Shown: in pieces, positions 20,465 to 34,000 of the stretch
Layout of the letters: each line of letters begins with the position of its first letter
Numbering within the stretch: position 1 is the stretch's first letter
NCBI RefSeq assembly: GCF_034190915.1
Contig: NW_026947514.1
Span: 372,001-436,000, forward strand
Reading direction: 5' to 3'
DNA length: 64,000 nucleotides
Source of the DNA: Cavia porcellus
Lineage: Eukaryota; Chordata; Mammalia; Rodentia; Caviidae
The notes under the pieces: generated by a model
Databases searched by the model: none
What the model was told of the DNA's origin: nothing
The model's input: the letters and a program-made list of their open reading frames with translations, nothing else
Position numbers and translations under genes: made by a program

Positions 20465-23400
20465 GTATATCCCTCCCCCCTCAAGCACCGAGGATTGAAC
20501 CCAGGGCCTTCATGCTGAGCTGAGACAGTGTCTTGCTGAGTGTCTGTGTTGCCTAGAAAGGGCTCAAACTTATAATCTTCCTGCTTTAGTCTCCCAGAGT
20601 GCTGGGATTACAGGAATCTAGCACCTACCATAGCAGGCTGAATAATGTGGCTATGCTTAGCACTACTGAACAAGGGTTGTAGATGTAGCTCAATGCCAGA
20701 GCATACACAAGACCTGGGCTCCATCCCAAGCATTGTTTTAGTATGGAGATAGATATATTTTTATGTCTGTATAGTCTTTATTTATTTATTTATTTGGAGT
20801 TTTTTGGAAGCAGGGTCTCGCTCTAATTCAGGTTGGCCTTGAACTCACTTTGTAGCCTGCCTCAGCCTCCCAAGTGCTGGGATTACAGGCCTGTGTACAC
20901 TATAAAATTTTTTTTTTTTTTTTGGTACTGGGGATCAAATTCACTCACGACCTCATGCTCACTGGGCAGGTGCTTATACTGCTGAGCTAAATCCCTGGTT
21001 TATAAAGTCTTTAAAGTCTCAAAAACATTAATATTCTGTAAACTCTTCTGGATTAAGCTGCTAGACGCTGTGCTCTGGGAGTAAATAGAGAAATAAAAAA
21101 ACCAAAGTCCCAGGAAATAGGTGGTACTGAGACAAAGAGAGAGTAGAGTTGTACAATGCCCTGAAGGCAGCCAGGTCAGCTGGGGCAGAAAGGCCATGGC
21201 GGCCAGAGGGCTGCTGCCAAGGAAAGAGTTCCAGGAGACCTGGTATGTGTGGCTATCTATAAGAGGAGAGTCACATATGGTCAGAAAGTTTGGAAAAGAT
21301 AATAATAAACAGAAAAGAAGGAGGAAGTGAGGGAAGAAAAGGCACCATAGACTTTTCCATCCAAGAAAAAACAAAAGGCCACACAGGGCTGGGGATTTAG
21401 CTCAGTGGCATAAGTGCCTGCCTGGTAAGTGCAAGGTTGTGAGTTCAATCTCTGGTACCAAACCTCTCCCCAAAACAAAAGGCCACACGAGAAAGGAAAT
21501 TTATCATCCCACCGTAGGTTTGCCTTGGTTGTCACTCCACGGCCAAGGTTGGGACTGGCGATCCACAGAGGTGTACACTACAACCACCTCAGGAGGCGGG
21601 GAGAGGAGCACATGTTGGGGCAGATGTTGCTGGGTCCTCCGGCTCTGGCGGGCAGTGAAGCTGCCTCAGCACCTGAAACTGAGGCGCGGGAGAGCAGGCC
21701 AAGCACATGCGAACATTCCTTCTTTTTGTTTTCTTTCTTTCTTTTCTTCTTTTGCAGTACTGAGGATCAAATCCAGCGAACTCGGGGCTGGGGATTTAGC
21801 TCAGCGGCATAAGCACCTGCCTTGCATGCAGGCAGTCGTGAGTTTGAGTTTGATCCCCGGTACCGGGGTAAAAAAGAAAAAACAAAACAAAACCCAGCGC
21901 ACTCTATCACTGAGTTATACCCCCATCCCGCTTTTATTTATGGCTTCGAGACAGGGTTTCCATCGCCCTCGTTTGCTTTGAACTTGTGATCCTCCTGTGT
22001 CTGTCTGTCAGGAGCTAGATTATAGGAGTAGCCACCACCCCTGGCTGTGCATTCAGTGGAAACACCTCTGAGAACAGTCAGCAAAAAGGGGGAGGGGCTT
22101 CAGGATTGCAGCTCTATGTGAGCATTTTAATACAAGTAAAAAAATTAAAGGTTTAGGTAATTAATAAACAAGATCTAATAAACATGAAAGAACACGCTTA
22201 GACTTTGTAACCCAGAGAGTCCATGTTCTTTTTTCTTTTTTGTACCAGGGATCGAACTCATGATTGCATACTTACAAGGCAGGCGCTTAGGCTGTTTGAG
22301 CTAAATCTCCAGCTCTTTTTTGTGTATGTTTGAGACAGCGTTTCACTATGCGGCTCAGGCTGCCCTTGAGCTCACTTTGCAGGCCCAGCTGGTCTTTAAG
22401 GATTCTCCTGCCTTAGCCTCCCATGTTTTTAACCGGCAAATTGGAAATTTACCCAAAGTGGCCATGATCTAAGGCATAAATAAAATAGATTCTCCCATGC
22501 ACAAGAGAGCCCCAAACCCATAACTAATTGTGACCAAAAAGTAACGCAATTAGAAATTACAAAAGGATAAAACACTCATTGACGTGGACATTCCCAAACA
22601 TCCTTCTGTGAGAGTCGACCCCCCTGCTACAACCCCCTCCCCAGAGCGGAGAATGAAAGGGTTAACTCCCTAACTCCCCAGAGCGGGGAATGAAAGGGTT
22701 AACTCCCTAACTCCCCAGAGCAGGGAATGAAAGGGTTGACTCCCTAACTCCCCGGAGCTCTCAGAACAGAGCAGTAAAGAGTGCTTCACTCCCTAAACCT
22801 TTCCCAGGAGATAGTCAGAGCAGGGCCAAAAAGAATGTACTATATAAACAGGACCAGGGAGCACCTGGCACTCTAAGGTCAACCCAAGACCCTCGGTCTC
22901 CATGGTTACTCAGCCCCAGACCCTCAAATCAGCATTAGCCAGGTCCTGCGCCGCTCAAAATTAACCAATGCGATTTGCTTCTGTAAACTTGCTTGCCTCC
23001 TACATGTACCTTTAAAAACCCTACACAAATTCCCCTCGGGGCCCCTCTGCACTTGTTTGCCTGAGGGACCCCATGCGCATGGAAATAAACTTTTTTTCCT
23101 CACCAAGAGTTGAGTCCTTGGGGTCTCTTTCCCTGCGGCGTCGGCCCTAACATCTTGGAGGCCCCAGCGAGATAGCACGTCTCATGGAAGGTGACCTCAA
23201 CGGCTCTGCGGTGGGTGAGTACGACCGGTCGCTTCTTATTTTTACTCTGAGGATCAATCTACCGGTATTTTACGCCCCGAGCCAAACGGCTCCGGTCTAG
23301 GGGCAATTTTTGTTACCTGTTTTTGTTATCTGTTCTCTGTTCTTGGGTGATCGGGGGACGCCCCACACGGTTTTCCGTGACTCACCGTCTGCGATAGGAT

Positions 23401-25705
23401 TTTCCTATCGGTTTGGGGCCCAATCTGTGGTCCGTCAGGGCCAATTCGGAGACACCCTCTGAGGTGACTCGTTTGGGGAATTTCATTCCCAATCTGTGGT
23501 CCGTCTGGGCCAATCTGGGGAATTTCATTCCCAATCTGTGGTCCGTCCGGGCCAATCTGGAGGCACCCCCTAAGGTGACTCGTTTGATGTGAAACTAATG
23601 CGTGAGAGTGAGGTGGCCGGCCTGTTTGTCCTGTGTGTTGTGACTGTTGTGATCAGTTATTTGTTGTGTCGCGCGTACGCTAACCACTCTTTGTCTTCAG
23701 AACACCATGGGACAAATGACATCGTCCCCATTGTCCCTCACCCTCGACCATTGGTCGGAGGTTCGAGAGAGGGCTCACAATCTCTCCTTTCAGGTTAAAA
23801 AAGTAAATGGCAGACTTTCTGCTCGTCTGAGTGGCCCACATTCTCCGTGGATTGGCCACCAGAGGGGACTTTCCACCTTCCCCTCATCTTAGCAGTTAAG
23901 AACATCATCTTCCGCCCTGGACGAGAGAGCCACCCCGACTGGGTCACCTACATCTTGGTATGGCAAGACCTCAGGGAGAAGCCCCCACCGTGGGTAAAAC
24001 CCTTCCTTCCTCCGCCCTCTCCTTGGTTGCCTGTTTAAACTTGTTACTAACTTAGGGGCTTGTTGCCCATTTCTGTTGCAGGATCCATATGGCTTATTAG
24101 ATTCAAGGTTCATGATAAGAAAAATTATTTCCTTTAGCTGACCAAACTATGCAAGAAGCTCCCTTTGTTTGTGTCTTTAATGTTGTGGCACCTTGTTTAA
24201 TATGTAAGACTTCAATTGATTGCTTGCAACCTCGGCATGCCTTTTAAAAGGAGTATTTTTTCTCTCTGGTGAAAATGTAAACATGTACACATATATATGT
24301 ATATCTATGGTTGTTAAGAGTCATGTCAACTTTGCCAAGTAAAAACCAGGCGGTACTATATTTGAGCCAGTTAAAAGGTTACAGTTTTGTTTTTAAAATA
24401 CAACATTTTTATGTGGTAAAAAGACATAAAATAAGTATGTTCTGGGCTACTAGAAGGTGACTTCAAGGGTTTTGTTGAGAGTTTTGATGTTGTCTGAGAA
24501 ATGAGAAAAAAAGGTAATTGACTGGTAATAGTAAAAAGAGGGACAAAGAGAGTGGTCTTCAAGTAAAGGTGTCTGGCTATGCCAGAATGTAGAAAAAGAT
24601 TAAAGCTTAGTTTGAGAGGTATTATTGTAAGTTGTAGAAGGCTCAAGAGGATGTGAATTTTATTTGTCTTGGTTTATAGTACTACAAATAACAGGTTTGA
24701 CAAAAAGTAAATGTGTTCAGAATTTGACAGTATTAGATCAGTTTTGGTAAAAGTATACATAAGATTGTACTTTGCTGCAAAATGTTTTCATTAAAATGAG
24801 ATTATAGGTGATATTAAAAATAAGATACAAGTTCTTACATGCGCTGTAAACATCTGGGAGATTATACAGCACAATTTTGTTACCTATGAAAAAGCCCTTT
24901 TTGTTAAAAATATAATTTTAATAAAATAATGGCCTGTCACGTGACACCCTTGGACAAAAAAACAGTGTGCCATCCAGATGAAGCCGGCTCTCTGATCCGG
25001 AATGCCAAAACCATGTTCTCCTTTTGTGCCACCCTGACTGGACATCCAGAGGTAAGGAGGTTTCCCAATATTGCCAGTTGTTCTCTTTGTAACTCAGTCG
25101 GCCCCACATGTTAGACAAAAATTACAAAGGTTTGAGAGGTTTAAGAAAATGCCCCTCAGCCAGTTAATAGAGATAGCACAAAAAGGTCTTTGAGAACTGA
25201 AAAATTTACAAAAAGATAGCCAAGATGTTAAAATTGCTCTATGAGAAAAAACTTTTAAAAAACAGACGAGACTTTCTGGGGGCAGTTGGATACTGTAGGC
25301 TAAATTTTACTGAAAAGCTTGCCTCTATATGACTCCCATAAGGGAGAAACTCAAAATTCACTGAACTGGACTGATAAATGTAAACAGGCCTTCCAACAGC
25401 TCAAGCGGGCCTTGACAGAGGACCCAGCCCTGGGACTCCCTGACGTTACCAAGCCTTTCATCTTGTTCATAGATAAACTCAGGGACATTGCCAAAAGAGT
25501 CCTAACTCAGGACATTGGCCCTTAAAAGAGGCCTATAGCCTACCTCTCCAAAAGACTTGATCCAGTGACAGGAGTATGGCCCCCTGCCTTAGAATACTAG
25601 CTACTGTGACAATGTTACTTAAGGAGACAAAAAAAAACTCGCTTTGGGCAAGTGATTTCTGTGGTAACCTCTCACAGTTTAGAGACTCTTATCAAAACCC
25701 CCCCT

Positions 25706-25736
<31 letters not shown>

Positions 25737-28700
25737 TCTCAAATGCCAGAATTCTACTGTCAAGCCCTGCTTCTAGACCCAGAGTTAATGATATTCAAGA
25801 CTTCTTCAGCTTTAAACCCAGCCACCCTTATGCCTGATGATGATCCGGAGGAACAAAGGACACCTCTCCATGAGTGTGCTGACATCCTCGAACTGCAGCA
25901 GAACCTACAGGCTGATCTTACTGACCAGCTTTTGGGAAATGCCAACAACTGTTCGATGAAAACAGCTTCATCCAAAACGACAAACGAGTGGCCGGGGCAG
26001 CAGTGACCACCGAAAAGGAGGTACTCTGGGTTAAGCGGGTAGAGCCTGGCACTTCTGCCCAAAAGGCAGAGCTTGTTGCTTTGACTGAGAGGCTAAAACT
26101 AGCCACGGAAAAGAGGGTAAACATTTTTTTTACTGAAGACATCCCTTTGCTACTGTACATATACGGGGAAGCCATCTAAAAATGCTCCACAGATTCTAGA
26201 TTTGCTGGCAGCTGTCTGGCTGCCTCAATGGGTTGCTATTCCTTACAAGGCTCACCCAACCAGAGATAAAAAATAACAACCACATCAGAGGGGTCAACCA
26301 AGAAAGTAACTGCTCTGATACTAGTCCTCTGACCTTGTCAGAACTAGTCTACACAAAAAAAAAAAGACCTACAGTTGACATCTCAACTTGGAATAAAGTC
26401 TCCCACCCCAAGGGGCTAATACCAGTTACCTGATAAACAAGTACTGTTACTGGAGGCACTAGGATGGGAGCTGTTTCACCTTACAGAATTGTTCAGAACT
26501 CAGTATTTTATTCCAAAACTCTACAAACTGACCACCTCTTCGAGCTCCAGATGCCCACAGTGTTTGTTAGTCAACTCAGCCAAGAGCTCTGCGTTGGAGA
26601 CCACCCGACATCAAAAAATTGTTCCAGGAGAACATTAGAAAATAAACTTCATGGACATGGTAAAACTTAATTTACAGGGACACTGCTATCTCTTGGTATT
26701 AATAAACATTTTTACTGGCTAGGTAGAGGCTTTCCCTACTAAGTCTGAGTCAGCCTTAGTGGTAGTTAAAAGGCTATTACATGAGATCATACCTTGATTT
26801 GGCCTCCCACTATCAATGGGGTCCGATAATGGCCTGGCTTTCATAGCCCGAGTCACCCAAAAGTTAGCCCAGACATTAAAGATTAATTAAAACTCCACTG
26901 TGCCTATCAGCCACAAAGCTCAGGGCAAATAAAACGTATGAACCAAAGTCTCAAGGACATTTTAGCTAAGCTGTCTTCAAAAACTGGCAATAATTGGATG
27001 AGCCTTCTTCCCTTTGCACTGTTAAGAGCTAGATATACCCCATATGTTTCTAAAATTTCCCCCTTTAAAGCCATGTTTGGGAGGCCCCCGCCATTGGTTC
27101 CAAGATTGTCAGAAGACAAATTAGCTGAAATTACTAATCAAAATCTTAAGTCCCTACAGACACTCCAACCTGTGTTGGCCTGGATCCACCAGCTGTTTAG
27201 ACAAAAACACTTGGACCTGCCTTCAGAGACCAAGGCCTCAAGGACTCCAGTCTTGGTTCGATGTCACCACCGTGACTCCCTTAAACCCCGCTGAGAAAGA
27301 CCTTTCACCGTGGTGCTCAGTACCCCCACTGCCATCAAGGTAGCAGGAAAAACTGCGCGGATTCACTACACTCATGTAAAGCCACTGGAAACAGCAGACA
27401 ACGAGGGACATACTCAGTGGACTACACAACAGACTGGTAACCCTTAAAGTTAAAAATTGACTAACTGTTTTAGCTTGCTTGTTTTGATTTTAATAACATT
27501 AATGCCGACCTTACATGGCGGCTTTGGTCCCCCTGTAAGCAAAAAAAAACCAATTGTTAAAGATCTTTTGTTTTAAAAAAAAAAAAAAAAAAAAGGGGGG
27601 TCTCTGCGCCGCACTTAAAAAAAAAATGTTGTTTTTACACTGATCATACTGGGATTGTAAAAGATACAATAAAAAAGTTGAGATAGAAAATCAGATCTCA
27701 AGAGCCCCCTTCAAATAAAGCCAAAGTGTTCTCTTTCCGAGAATCAATTCTGCCCTATATCCTCCCTTTATTGAGACCCCTGGCCGGATTCATTATAGTC
27801 ATGGCTATAGCCCCTTGCCTCATTAACCGAGTAACCCGGTTTGTAAGGGCTCAGATCTCTCAGGTAAAAGTTATGGTGCTACGTCAACAATATGACCCCT
27901 TACCTATACAGGACTTTTAGGATTAAAAGTCATTGGAGAAATAAAAGGGGGGAATGTGAGAGTCGACCCCCCTGCTACAACCCCCTCCCCAGAGCGGAGA
28001 ATGAAAGGGTTAACTCCCTAACTCCCCAGAGCGGGGAATGAAAGGGTTAACTCCCTAACTCCCCAGAGCAGGGAATGAAAGGGTTGACTCCCTAACTCCC
28101 CGGAGCTCTCAGAACAGAGCAGTAAAGAGTGCTTCACTCCCTAAACCTTTCCCAGGAGATAGTCAGAGCAGGGCCAAAAAGAATGTACTATATAAACAGG
28201 ACCAGGGAGCACCTGGCACTCTAAGGTCAACCCAAGACCCTCGGTCTCCATGGTTACTCAGCCCCAGACCCTCAAATCAGCATTAGCCAGGTCCTGCGCC
28301 GCTCAAAATTAACCAATGCGATTTGCTTCTGTAAACTTGCTTGCCTCCTACATGTACCTTTAAAAACCCTACACAAATTCCCCTCGGGGCCCCTCTGCAC
28401 TTGTTTGCCTGAGGGACCCCATGCGCATGGAAATAAACTTTTTTTCCTCACCAAGAGTTGAGTCCTTGGGGTCTCTTTCCCTGCGGCGTCGGCCCTAACA
28501 CTTCTAAGCTACCTTTGGTGTGTGTGGTGCTGGGGTTGGAACGCGGGACTTCATACATGCAAGACAAGAGCTCTACCACTGAGTCACATCCCCAGTTTCT
28601 AATCTACTCCTGAGTGAAAAAGAAAATCAAGACCGAAATACAAATTTATCCAAAAATGAACAATGAGAGCAGGATATCAAAACCCATGAGGGATAGCCAA

Positions 28701-31021
28701 AGCTCCAAAGATGTTCAATAGCTTTAAATTCATCATTAGGAAAAAAAACCTCAAACAGACAAAACAACTTATTTGAGAAAGGAACAAAAGACATTCATGG
28801 AAGTTTAAAGATGGAATTATAAAAGACTAAGAAAAAATACTGGACAATGATCACAAATGAGTTCTTTGAAATATCAGTGAAACAGAATTACTCTTTCATT
28901 TACCAACTTCACATATACTCATCTTTTTTTTTTTTTTTTTTTTTTTTTTTTAGTACTGGGGATCGAACTCATGACCTGGTGCTTGCCAGGCAGGTGCTTA
29001 CACCACTGAGCTAAACCCCCAGCCCCATATATTATCATTATCATTTTTGTCAACTCTTTCATGTTTGGTGACCCTTTAGTGTCTTCTTAGGGAACGCAGA
29101 TTTTACTCATTTCTTTTCCTCTTTTTATGGGATAGGATCTCCCTGTCTAGCCAGGTTAGCTTTGAACTCATTATAGTAGCCCAGGCTGGCCTGGTGATCC
29201 TCCTGCCTCAGCCTCCAGGGCTAGGATTACAGGCATATTCCACTACCCCGTCTTTATCCATTTTTCTATCCTCCCCCACCACACTGAGATCACAGATGGC
29301 CTGGTGCACGCTGCACAAGTGCTGTGCCACTGAGCTGAATCCACTCCCTCTGCTCAGTTTTTAAAGCACTTTTGTCATTGCTCTCAAGCATCTCTTCATA
29401 GATCCTGGTTGGTAAATATGTGAACATCACAAATACTACAAGTGTTTTAGGGGCTGGGGATTTAGCTCAGCGGCACAAGTGCGCCTGCCTTGCAAGCGCA
29501 TGTTCGTGAGTTTGATCCCCAGTACTGATAAAAAAAAAAAAAAAAGTGTTTTCTCATAGACTGTCTTTTAATATCTGTGTGGGGCTTTTTTCTTTTTCTT
29601 TGTCTGAGACAGGGTTTCACTGTACAGTGTCAGGCTGGCATTGAAATCACAGCAATCCTCCTGCCTCAGTCTCCCGAGTGCTGAGATTATAGGAATACAC
29701 TACCACATCTCGCCATCTGTGTTTTTTTTTTTGTCTTTTTGTCTTTTTTCATTTTTATCAGTACCAAGGATCGAACTCACGACCGCCTGCTTGCAAGGCA
29801 GGTACTTATGCCACTGAGCTAAGTCCCCAGCCCCTGAGCTAAATCCCCAGTCCCTATCTGTGTGTTCTTGATTGTACACTTTAAAAATATGCCAGGCTTT
29901 TCTTTTAAGGATTTTATATTTGACCTAAGACATGCATTCCTCATTCAGGATTATTTATTTATTTATTTACTTTTGGTTTTGCTGAGACAGTCTTGCTCTG
30001 AAGTCTGGACTAGGCTTGAACTTGTGGCAATCCTCTTGCCTCAGCCTCCTAAGTGCTGCAATTATAGGCAGGTACCACCATTCCTGGCTCTTGGTTTGTT
30101 TGTTTTTTTTTTTTTAACTTTATTTTATTTTATTTTATTTATTTATTTTTTGTCTTTTTCGTTTTTATCGGTACCAGGGATCGAACTCACGACTGTCTGC
30201 TTGCAAGGCAGGCGCTTATGCTGCTGAGCTAAATCCCCAGCCCCTTTAACTTTATTTTAAAAAGAAAGAAACCAAAAGTTTGAAACACAACAACCATTAG
30301 GTGGTAACAGTGGTATATACACTGCATATTGTTATATTCAAGTCAGTCTCAAAGCACAAGACATTTGCATTTGATTGTCCAAATAATACTGGCACAAACC
30401 TTTGACTTCAATGAGCTCAGAGAAATCAGTTGTATAACTACTTTAACTATCTTTTGCTTCTGGGATTTTAAACCTGGCTCATACGCACTCTCTCCAGGCT
30501 TCGGCTGTTTGGGTTTAACGCTGTGTACAGGTAGTGTAGGGCGGGGCTGTACCCTATCACCTTGTAAATGGAGAGCTTGTCATCCCCAATACCATCTATT
30601 GAAAAATGTTTCCTGCTAGTTTGAATTCCATGCTAAGCAAAATTAAATCTCCAGAATAACATGGGTTGACTTCTGAACTATTTGTCCTAGATTGTGGCTG
30701 ACCTACCACTACATAATTTTAATTGTTAGGGCTTACAGTAGACAAGACTTTGCTCTATTTTCAAAATCATTGTACCATCTTTTTTCATTACATAAGACTT
30801 GAAAGCATCTTTATTTTTTCCAAGTTATATAATGAATACATTAGAAATACATTATTTACTTTTGCATGTTTTTGAACTGAGTAAACAAGGTAACACACAA
30901 CATGGATTATTCTACAGCTTGCTTCCTTCACTCAAGAATGTCTATCTAGGACTGGGGATTTAGCTCATTGGCATAAGTGCCTACCTGCCAAGCACAAGGT
31001 TGTACGTTTGATCCCTGGCAC

Positions 31022-31072
<51 letters not shown>

Positions 31073-34000
31073 AAGAAAGAAAGAAAAGAAAAGAAATATC
31101 TGACAGACCCATTCTTGCCATTGAGTACAGTGAGAGGGTCCACAATTTTGATGTTAAGTTTTCTGCATTGGACACTAAAACAGTATGAACAGATGTGAGG
31201 CTGTTCGCAGCACATCTTCAAGGCTGTGAGCTGGAATACACCTGTTTCCACTCACCCACATCCACACTGTACTGCTGAAGCAGGTCTTTAGTCCATTCTG
31301 ATAGTGTCTTTTACTCTGTTTTCATTTATTGAATTAAATTACATCAGTAATCACATCTATCTGATGCATCTGTTTTGTTGTTTTATGTTTCTCTTCCCTC
31401 TCTTGGATTTTTCTGGCTCTACTGTGAGTTATTTTTATACTGTCCTCCCTTCTTGTTGGGACATGTCTCCTTCTGTTCTCTCTCATCCAAGTACTAACCA
31501 GGCAGGACCCTTCTTAGCTTCCGAGTTTAGATGAATTCAAGCACATTCAGGGTGGTAAGGCCGTAGACTCTGTTCTCTGATGCAAGCACAGTATGTAGGC
31601 AAATTCATCAGGGCCTCACACTGACAGACATCTCCATCCTGCTCTCAAGTGATATCAGGGGCTCCAAGCCCTGTGGCTCCATCGCAGGTCCACCTCATGT
31701 CTGTCCCAATCGCATCCTGGATTTCTTTTTTTCTTTCTTTTTTTTTTTTTTTTGGTCTTTTTCATTTTTATTGGTACCAGGGATCGAACTCACGACCGCC
31801 TGCTTGCAAGGCAGGTGCTTACGCCGCTGAGCTAAACCCCCAGCCCCGCATCTTGGATTTCTATGAGGATTGCCAGGGACTGCTGCTGCCCATCAGTGCT
31901 AGTTTCAATTTGCCCACCTACTTTTTTCTTCCTAATGAGGTATGTCCCAGTTCTTTTTTCTTTCTCTTAGAAACAAGGTCACTAAGTTGCCCCAGGATAG
32001 CCTCAAACTTGTGATCCTTCTGCTTGAGCCTCCCACAGTATTAGGATTACAAGTGTTCATTCATTGTGTACTTCAGGCTGGTATCACTTTGCTGCTCTTT
32101 GATATCTATCCACAGGATGGTGGTGACAGTCTGCAACAGGAAACTTTGTTGTTTATAATTTTACTTATTTTGCCTTCTTGTACAAGATAGTTTTGCTGGG
32201 TATAAATCAAAAGCTGTTCATTATTTTCTCTCAGCATATGCATGTCATCCTTTGTAACAAGTTCCCTGGATGCCAAAAGGCAGCTGTCAGTCTCTCTGCT
32301 GCTCCTTTGAAGGGTCTCTGCCTTTCTGCTCAGCTGCTTCTCAGGTTTTGTCTCTGGGACGCTGGCAGCTTTCCTATGGTGGCTGTAGGTATACCATCTC
32401 ATCTACTCTGCTTGGGTTCTGCTGGGCCTCAGGACTAGTCTGATTCACTGTCTGTGACAGCCAGCCTCCTCGCAGGAGCCTGCCCTTCTGCCCTCCTAAG
32501 AATCATACCCTGTACTGCCCCTTCCATAGGAAGCACTAGGACCAATGTAATCAAATGGTATTGTGAGTAAAATGGAGTCTAAACGCCACAGTGGCTTCCA
32601 CTTTGCTCTATGCTCTGGGGGTGGCAGTGGGGGCTGCCAGGCTGTAACCCACACAGGGAAGATCCATGGACTCCCAACCACCCTTGGAGGGAGCCACCAT
32701 GAAAGCAGCCTCTGGCCACACTCAAGCTTTCGGATTACTGTGGCTTGGGCTTATATCATGATTGTAATGTCCTGACAGACAGGGTTGCAAACGAAAGCCA
32801 CCTAGCTAAGCAGCTCCCAAATTCCTGGCCTACAGAAACAGAGGCAAAAATATTTATTATTGTCTTAAGTGCTAAGTTTTGCAGGCACTTTGCTATGTAG
32901 CAAAAGACAGAAACACTATGTGCATTCTGAGTAAAGTTTTCAAGATTCATGAAAAAAATTTTTTTTTTGTCTTTTTCATTTTTATTGGTACCAGGGATCA
33001 AACTCATGACCACCTGCTTGCAAGGTAGGTGCTTATGCCACTGAGCTAAATCCCCAGCCCCCGATTCATGAACAAAATTTAATATGTATTGCACTGAATT
33101 ATTTTGGGGAACTTGGCAGGTTTAAAACATTTAATAAAAGTTAGGTATAGGGGTACATACCTGTCATCCCAGAAGGCTAGGGCAGGAAGATTGCTGTGAG
33201 TTCAAGGCCAGCCTGGACTACACAGTGAGACTTTGTCTCAAAAAAATAAATAAAACATTAAGTTAAAAAAGATTAAATATAGCCAGCTGTGGTAGCACAC
33301 ACCTGTAATCCCAAGAAGATCACAAGTTCAAGCCCAGCTTGGGCAGTTTAGTGACAGACTCAGTCCTGCTGTCTCAGCCATCCAAGTAGCTGGGAATATA
33401 GATGAGCACCACTGCTCTGGCATAAAAAGATTTAATTTTAGGGATTTCATGTGTCATGTTGCTACAGTAAATGGGAACCTTTCCCATTGCATTTTCTGGT
33501 TGCTTATTTTTAGTGTTGAAACTAGTAAGTTTCAAATGGTAACCACATAATTACTCTTTTGTTTGTGTGTGTATATTTTTAAACTGACTTGAGATTTTGT
33601 AGGTGGACAATATATTTCTGTAAACAGTGACCATTTAGTCTTTTCTATCTAGATTTTTATACCACCTTAGTTTTCATAACTGTGGCAATCGAAGCTTTGT
33701 GACACAAATTCCTCTCTGTTGGGTTGAAGCTATGCTGGATGTTCTTATTTTTCCATAGAAACTTTGTCTGGTTTGTGGGCTTGAAAGAGGAAATAAGTGT
33801 TTAGCATTTTTATGGTGATATATAGAATTCTATGCTGGCAAGCATTCCTCTTCATGAATGCAATGTCTCTTCCCGTTGGTCAGGTCTCTTGACTCTTCTG
33901 CAGTGTTTCAAAGTTCCTTTACATATTTCCTAATGTTATTCCTGCTGTCCAATGTAAGCAGACCTTCATCACTAATCTGCTTGAGCCTGCTATTGTATCT

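Larger units (their letters stand above)
22607..28500 (+). mobile_element. Defective gammaretrovirus-like endogenous provirus
   Basis: This 5894-bp element has two 546-bp LTRs beginning TGTGAGAG and ending CCCTAACA. It is flanked by the 4-bp duplication CTTC (22603-22606 and 28501-28504), the length typical of gammaretroviruses. A primer binding site follows the 5' LTR and a purine tract precedes the 3' LTR. The internal 4.8 kb keeps the start of gag, the C-terminal half of pol and the anchor of env. All are broken by stops, frameshifts or deletions, so no intact viral gene is present. The LTRs are identical by eye, so the insertion (or a later conversion) is recent. It lies antisense in the TEX22 intron. 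Confidence 0.95.

Noticed and set aside
23156..23173. tRNA-Gln primer binding site
   Set aside because: The Gln match has three mismatches in 18 bases, while the Thr(UGU) match is complete by recall.
22924..23178. 84-codon and 60-codon minus-strand frames in the two LTRs
   Set aside because: They are antisense to the LTR and overlap the poly(A) signal. The repeat at the second LTR only reflects LTR identity.
24929..25114. 61-codon frame inside the provirus
   Set aside because: I could not connect it to any retroviral domain, so it is left within the unexplained segment.
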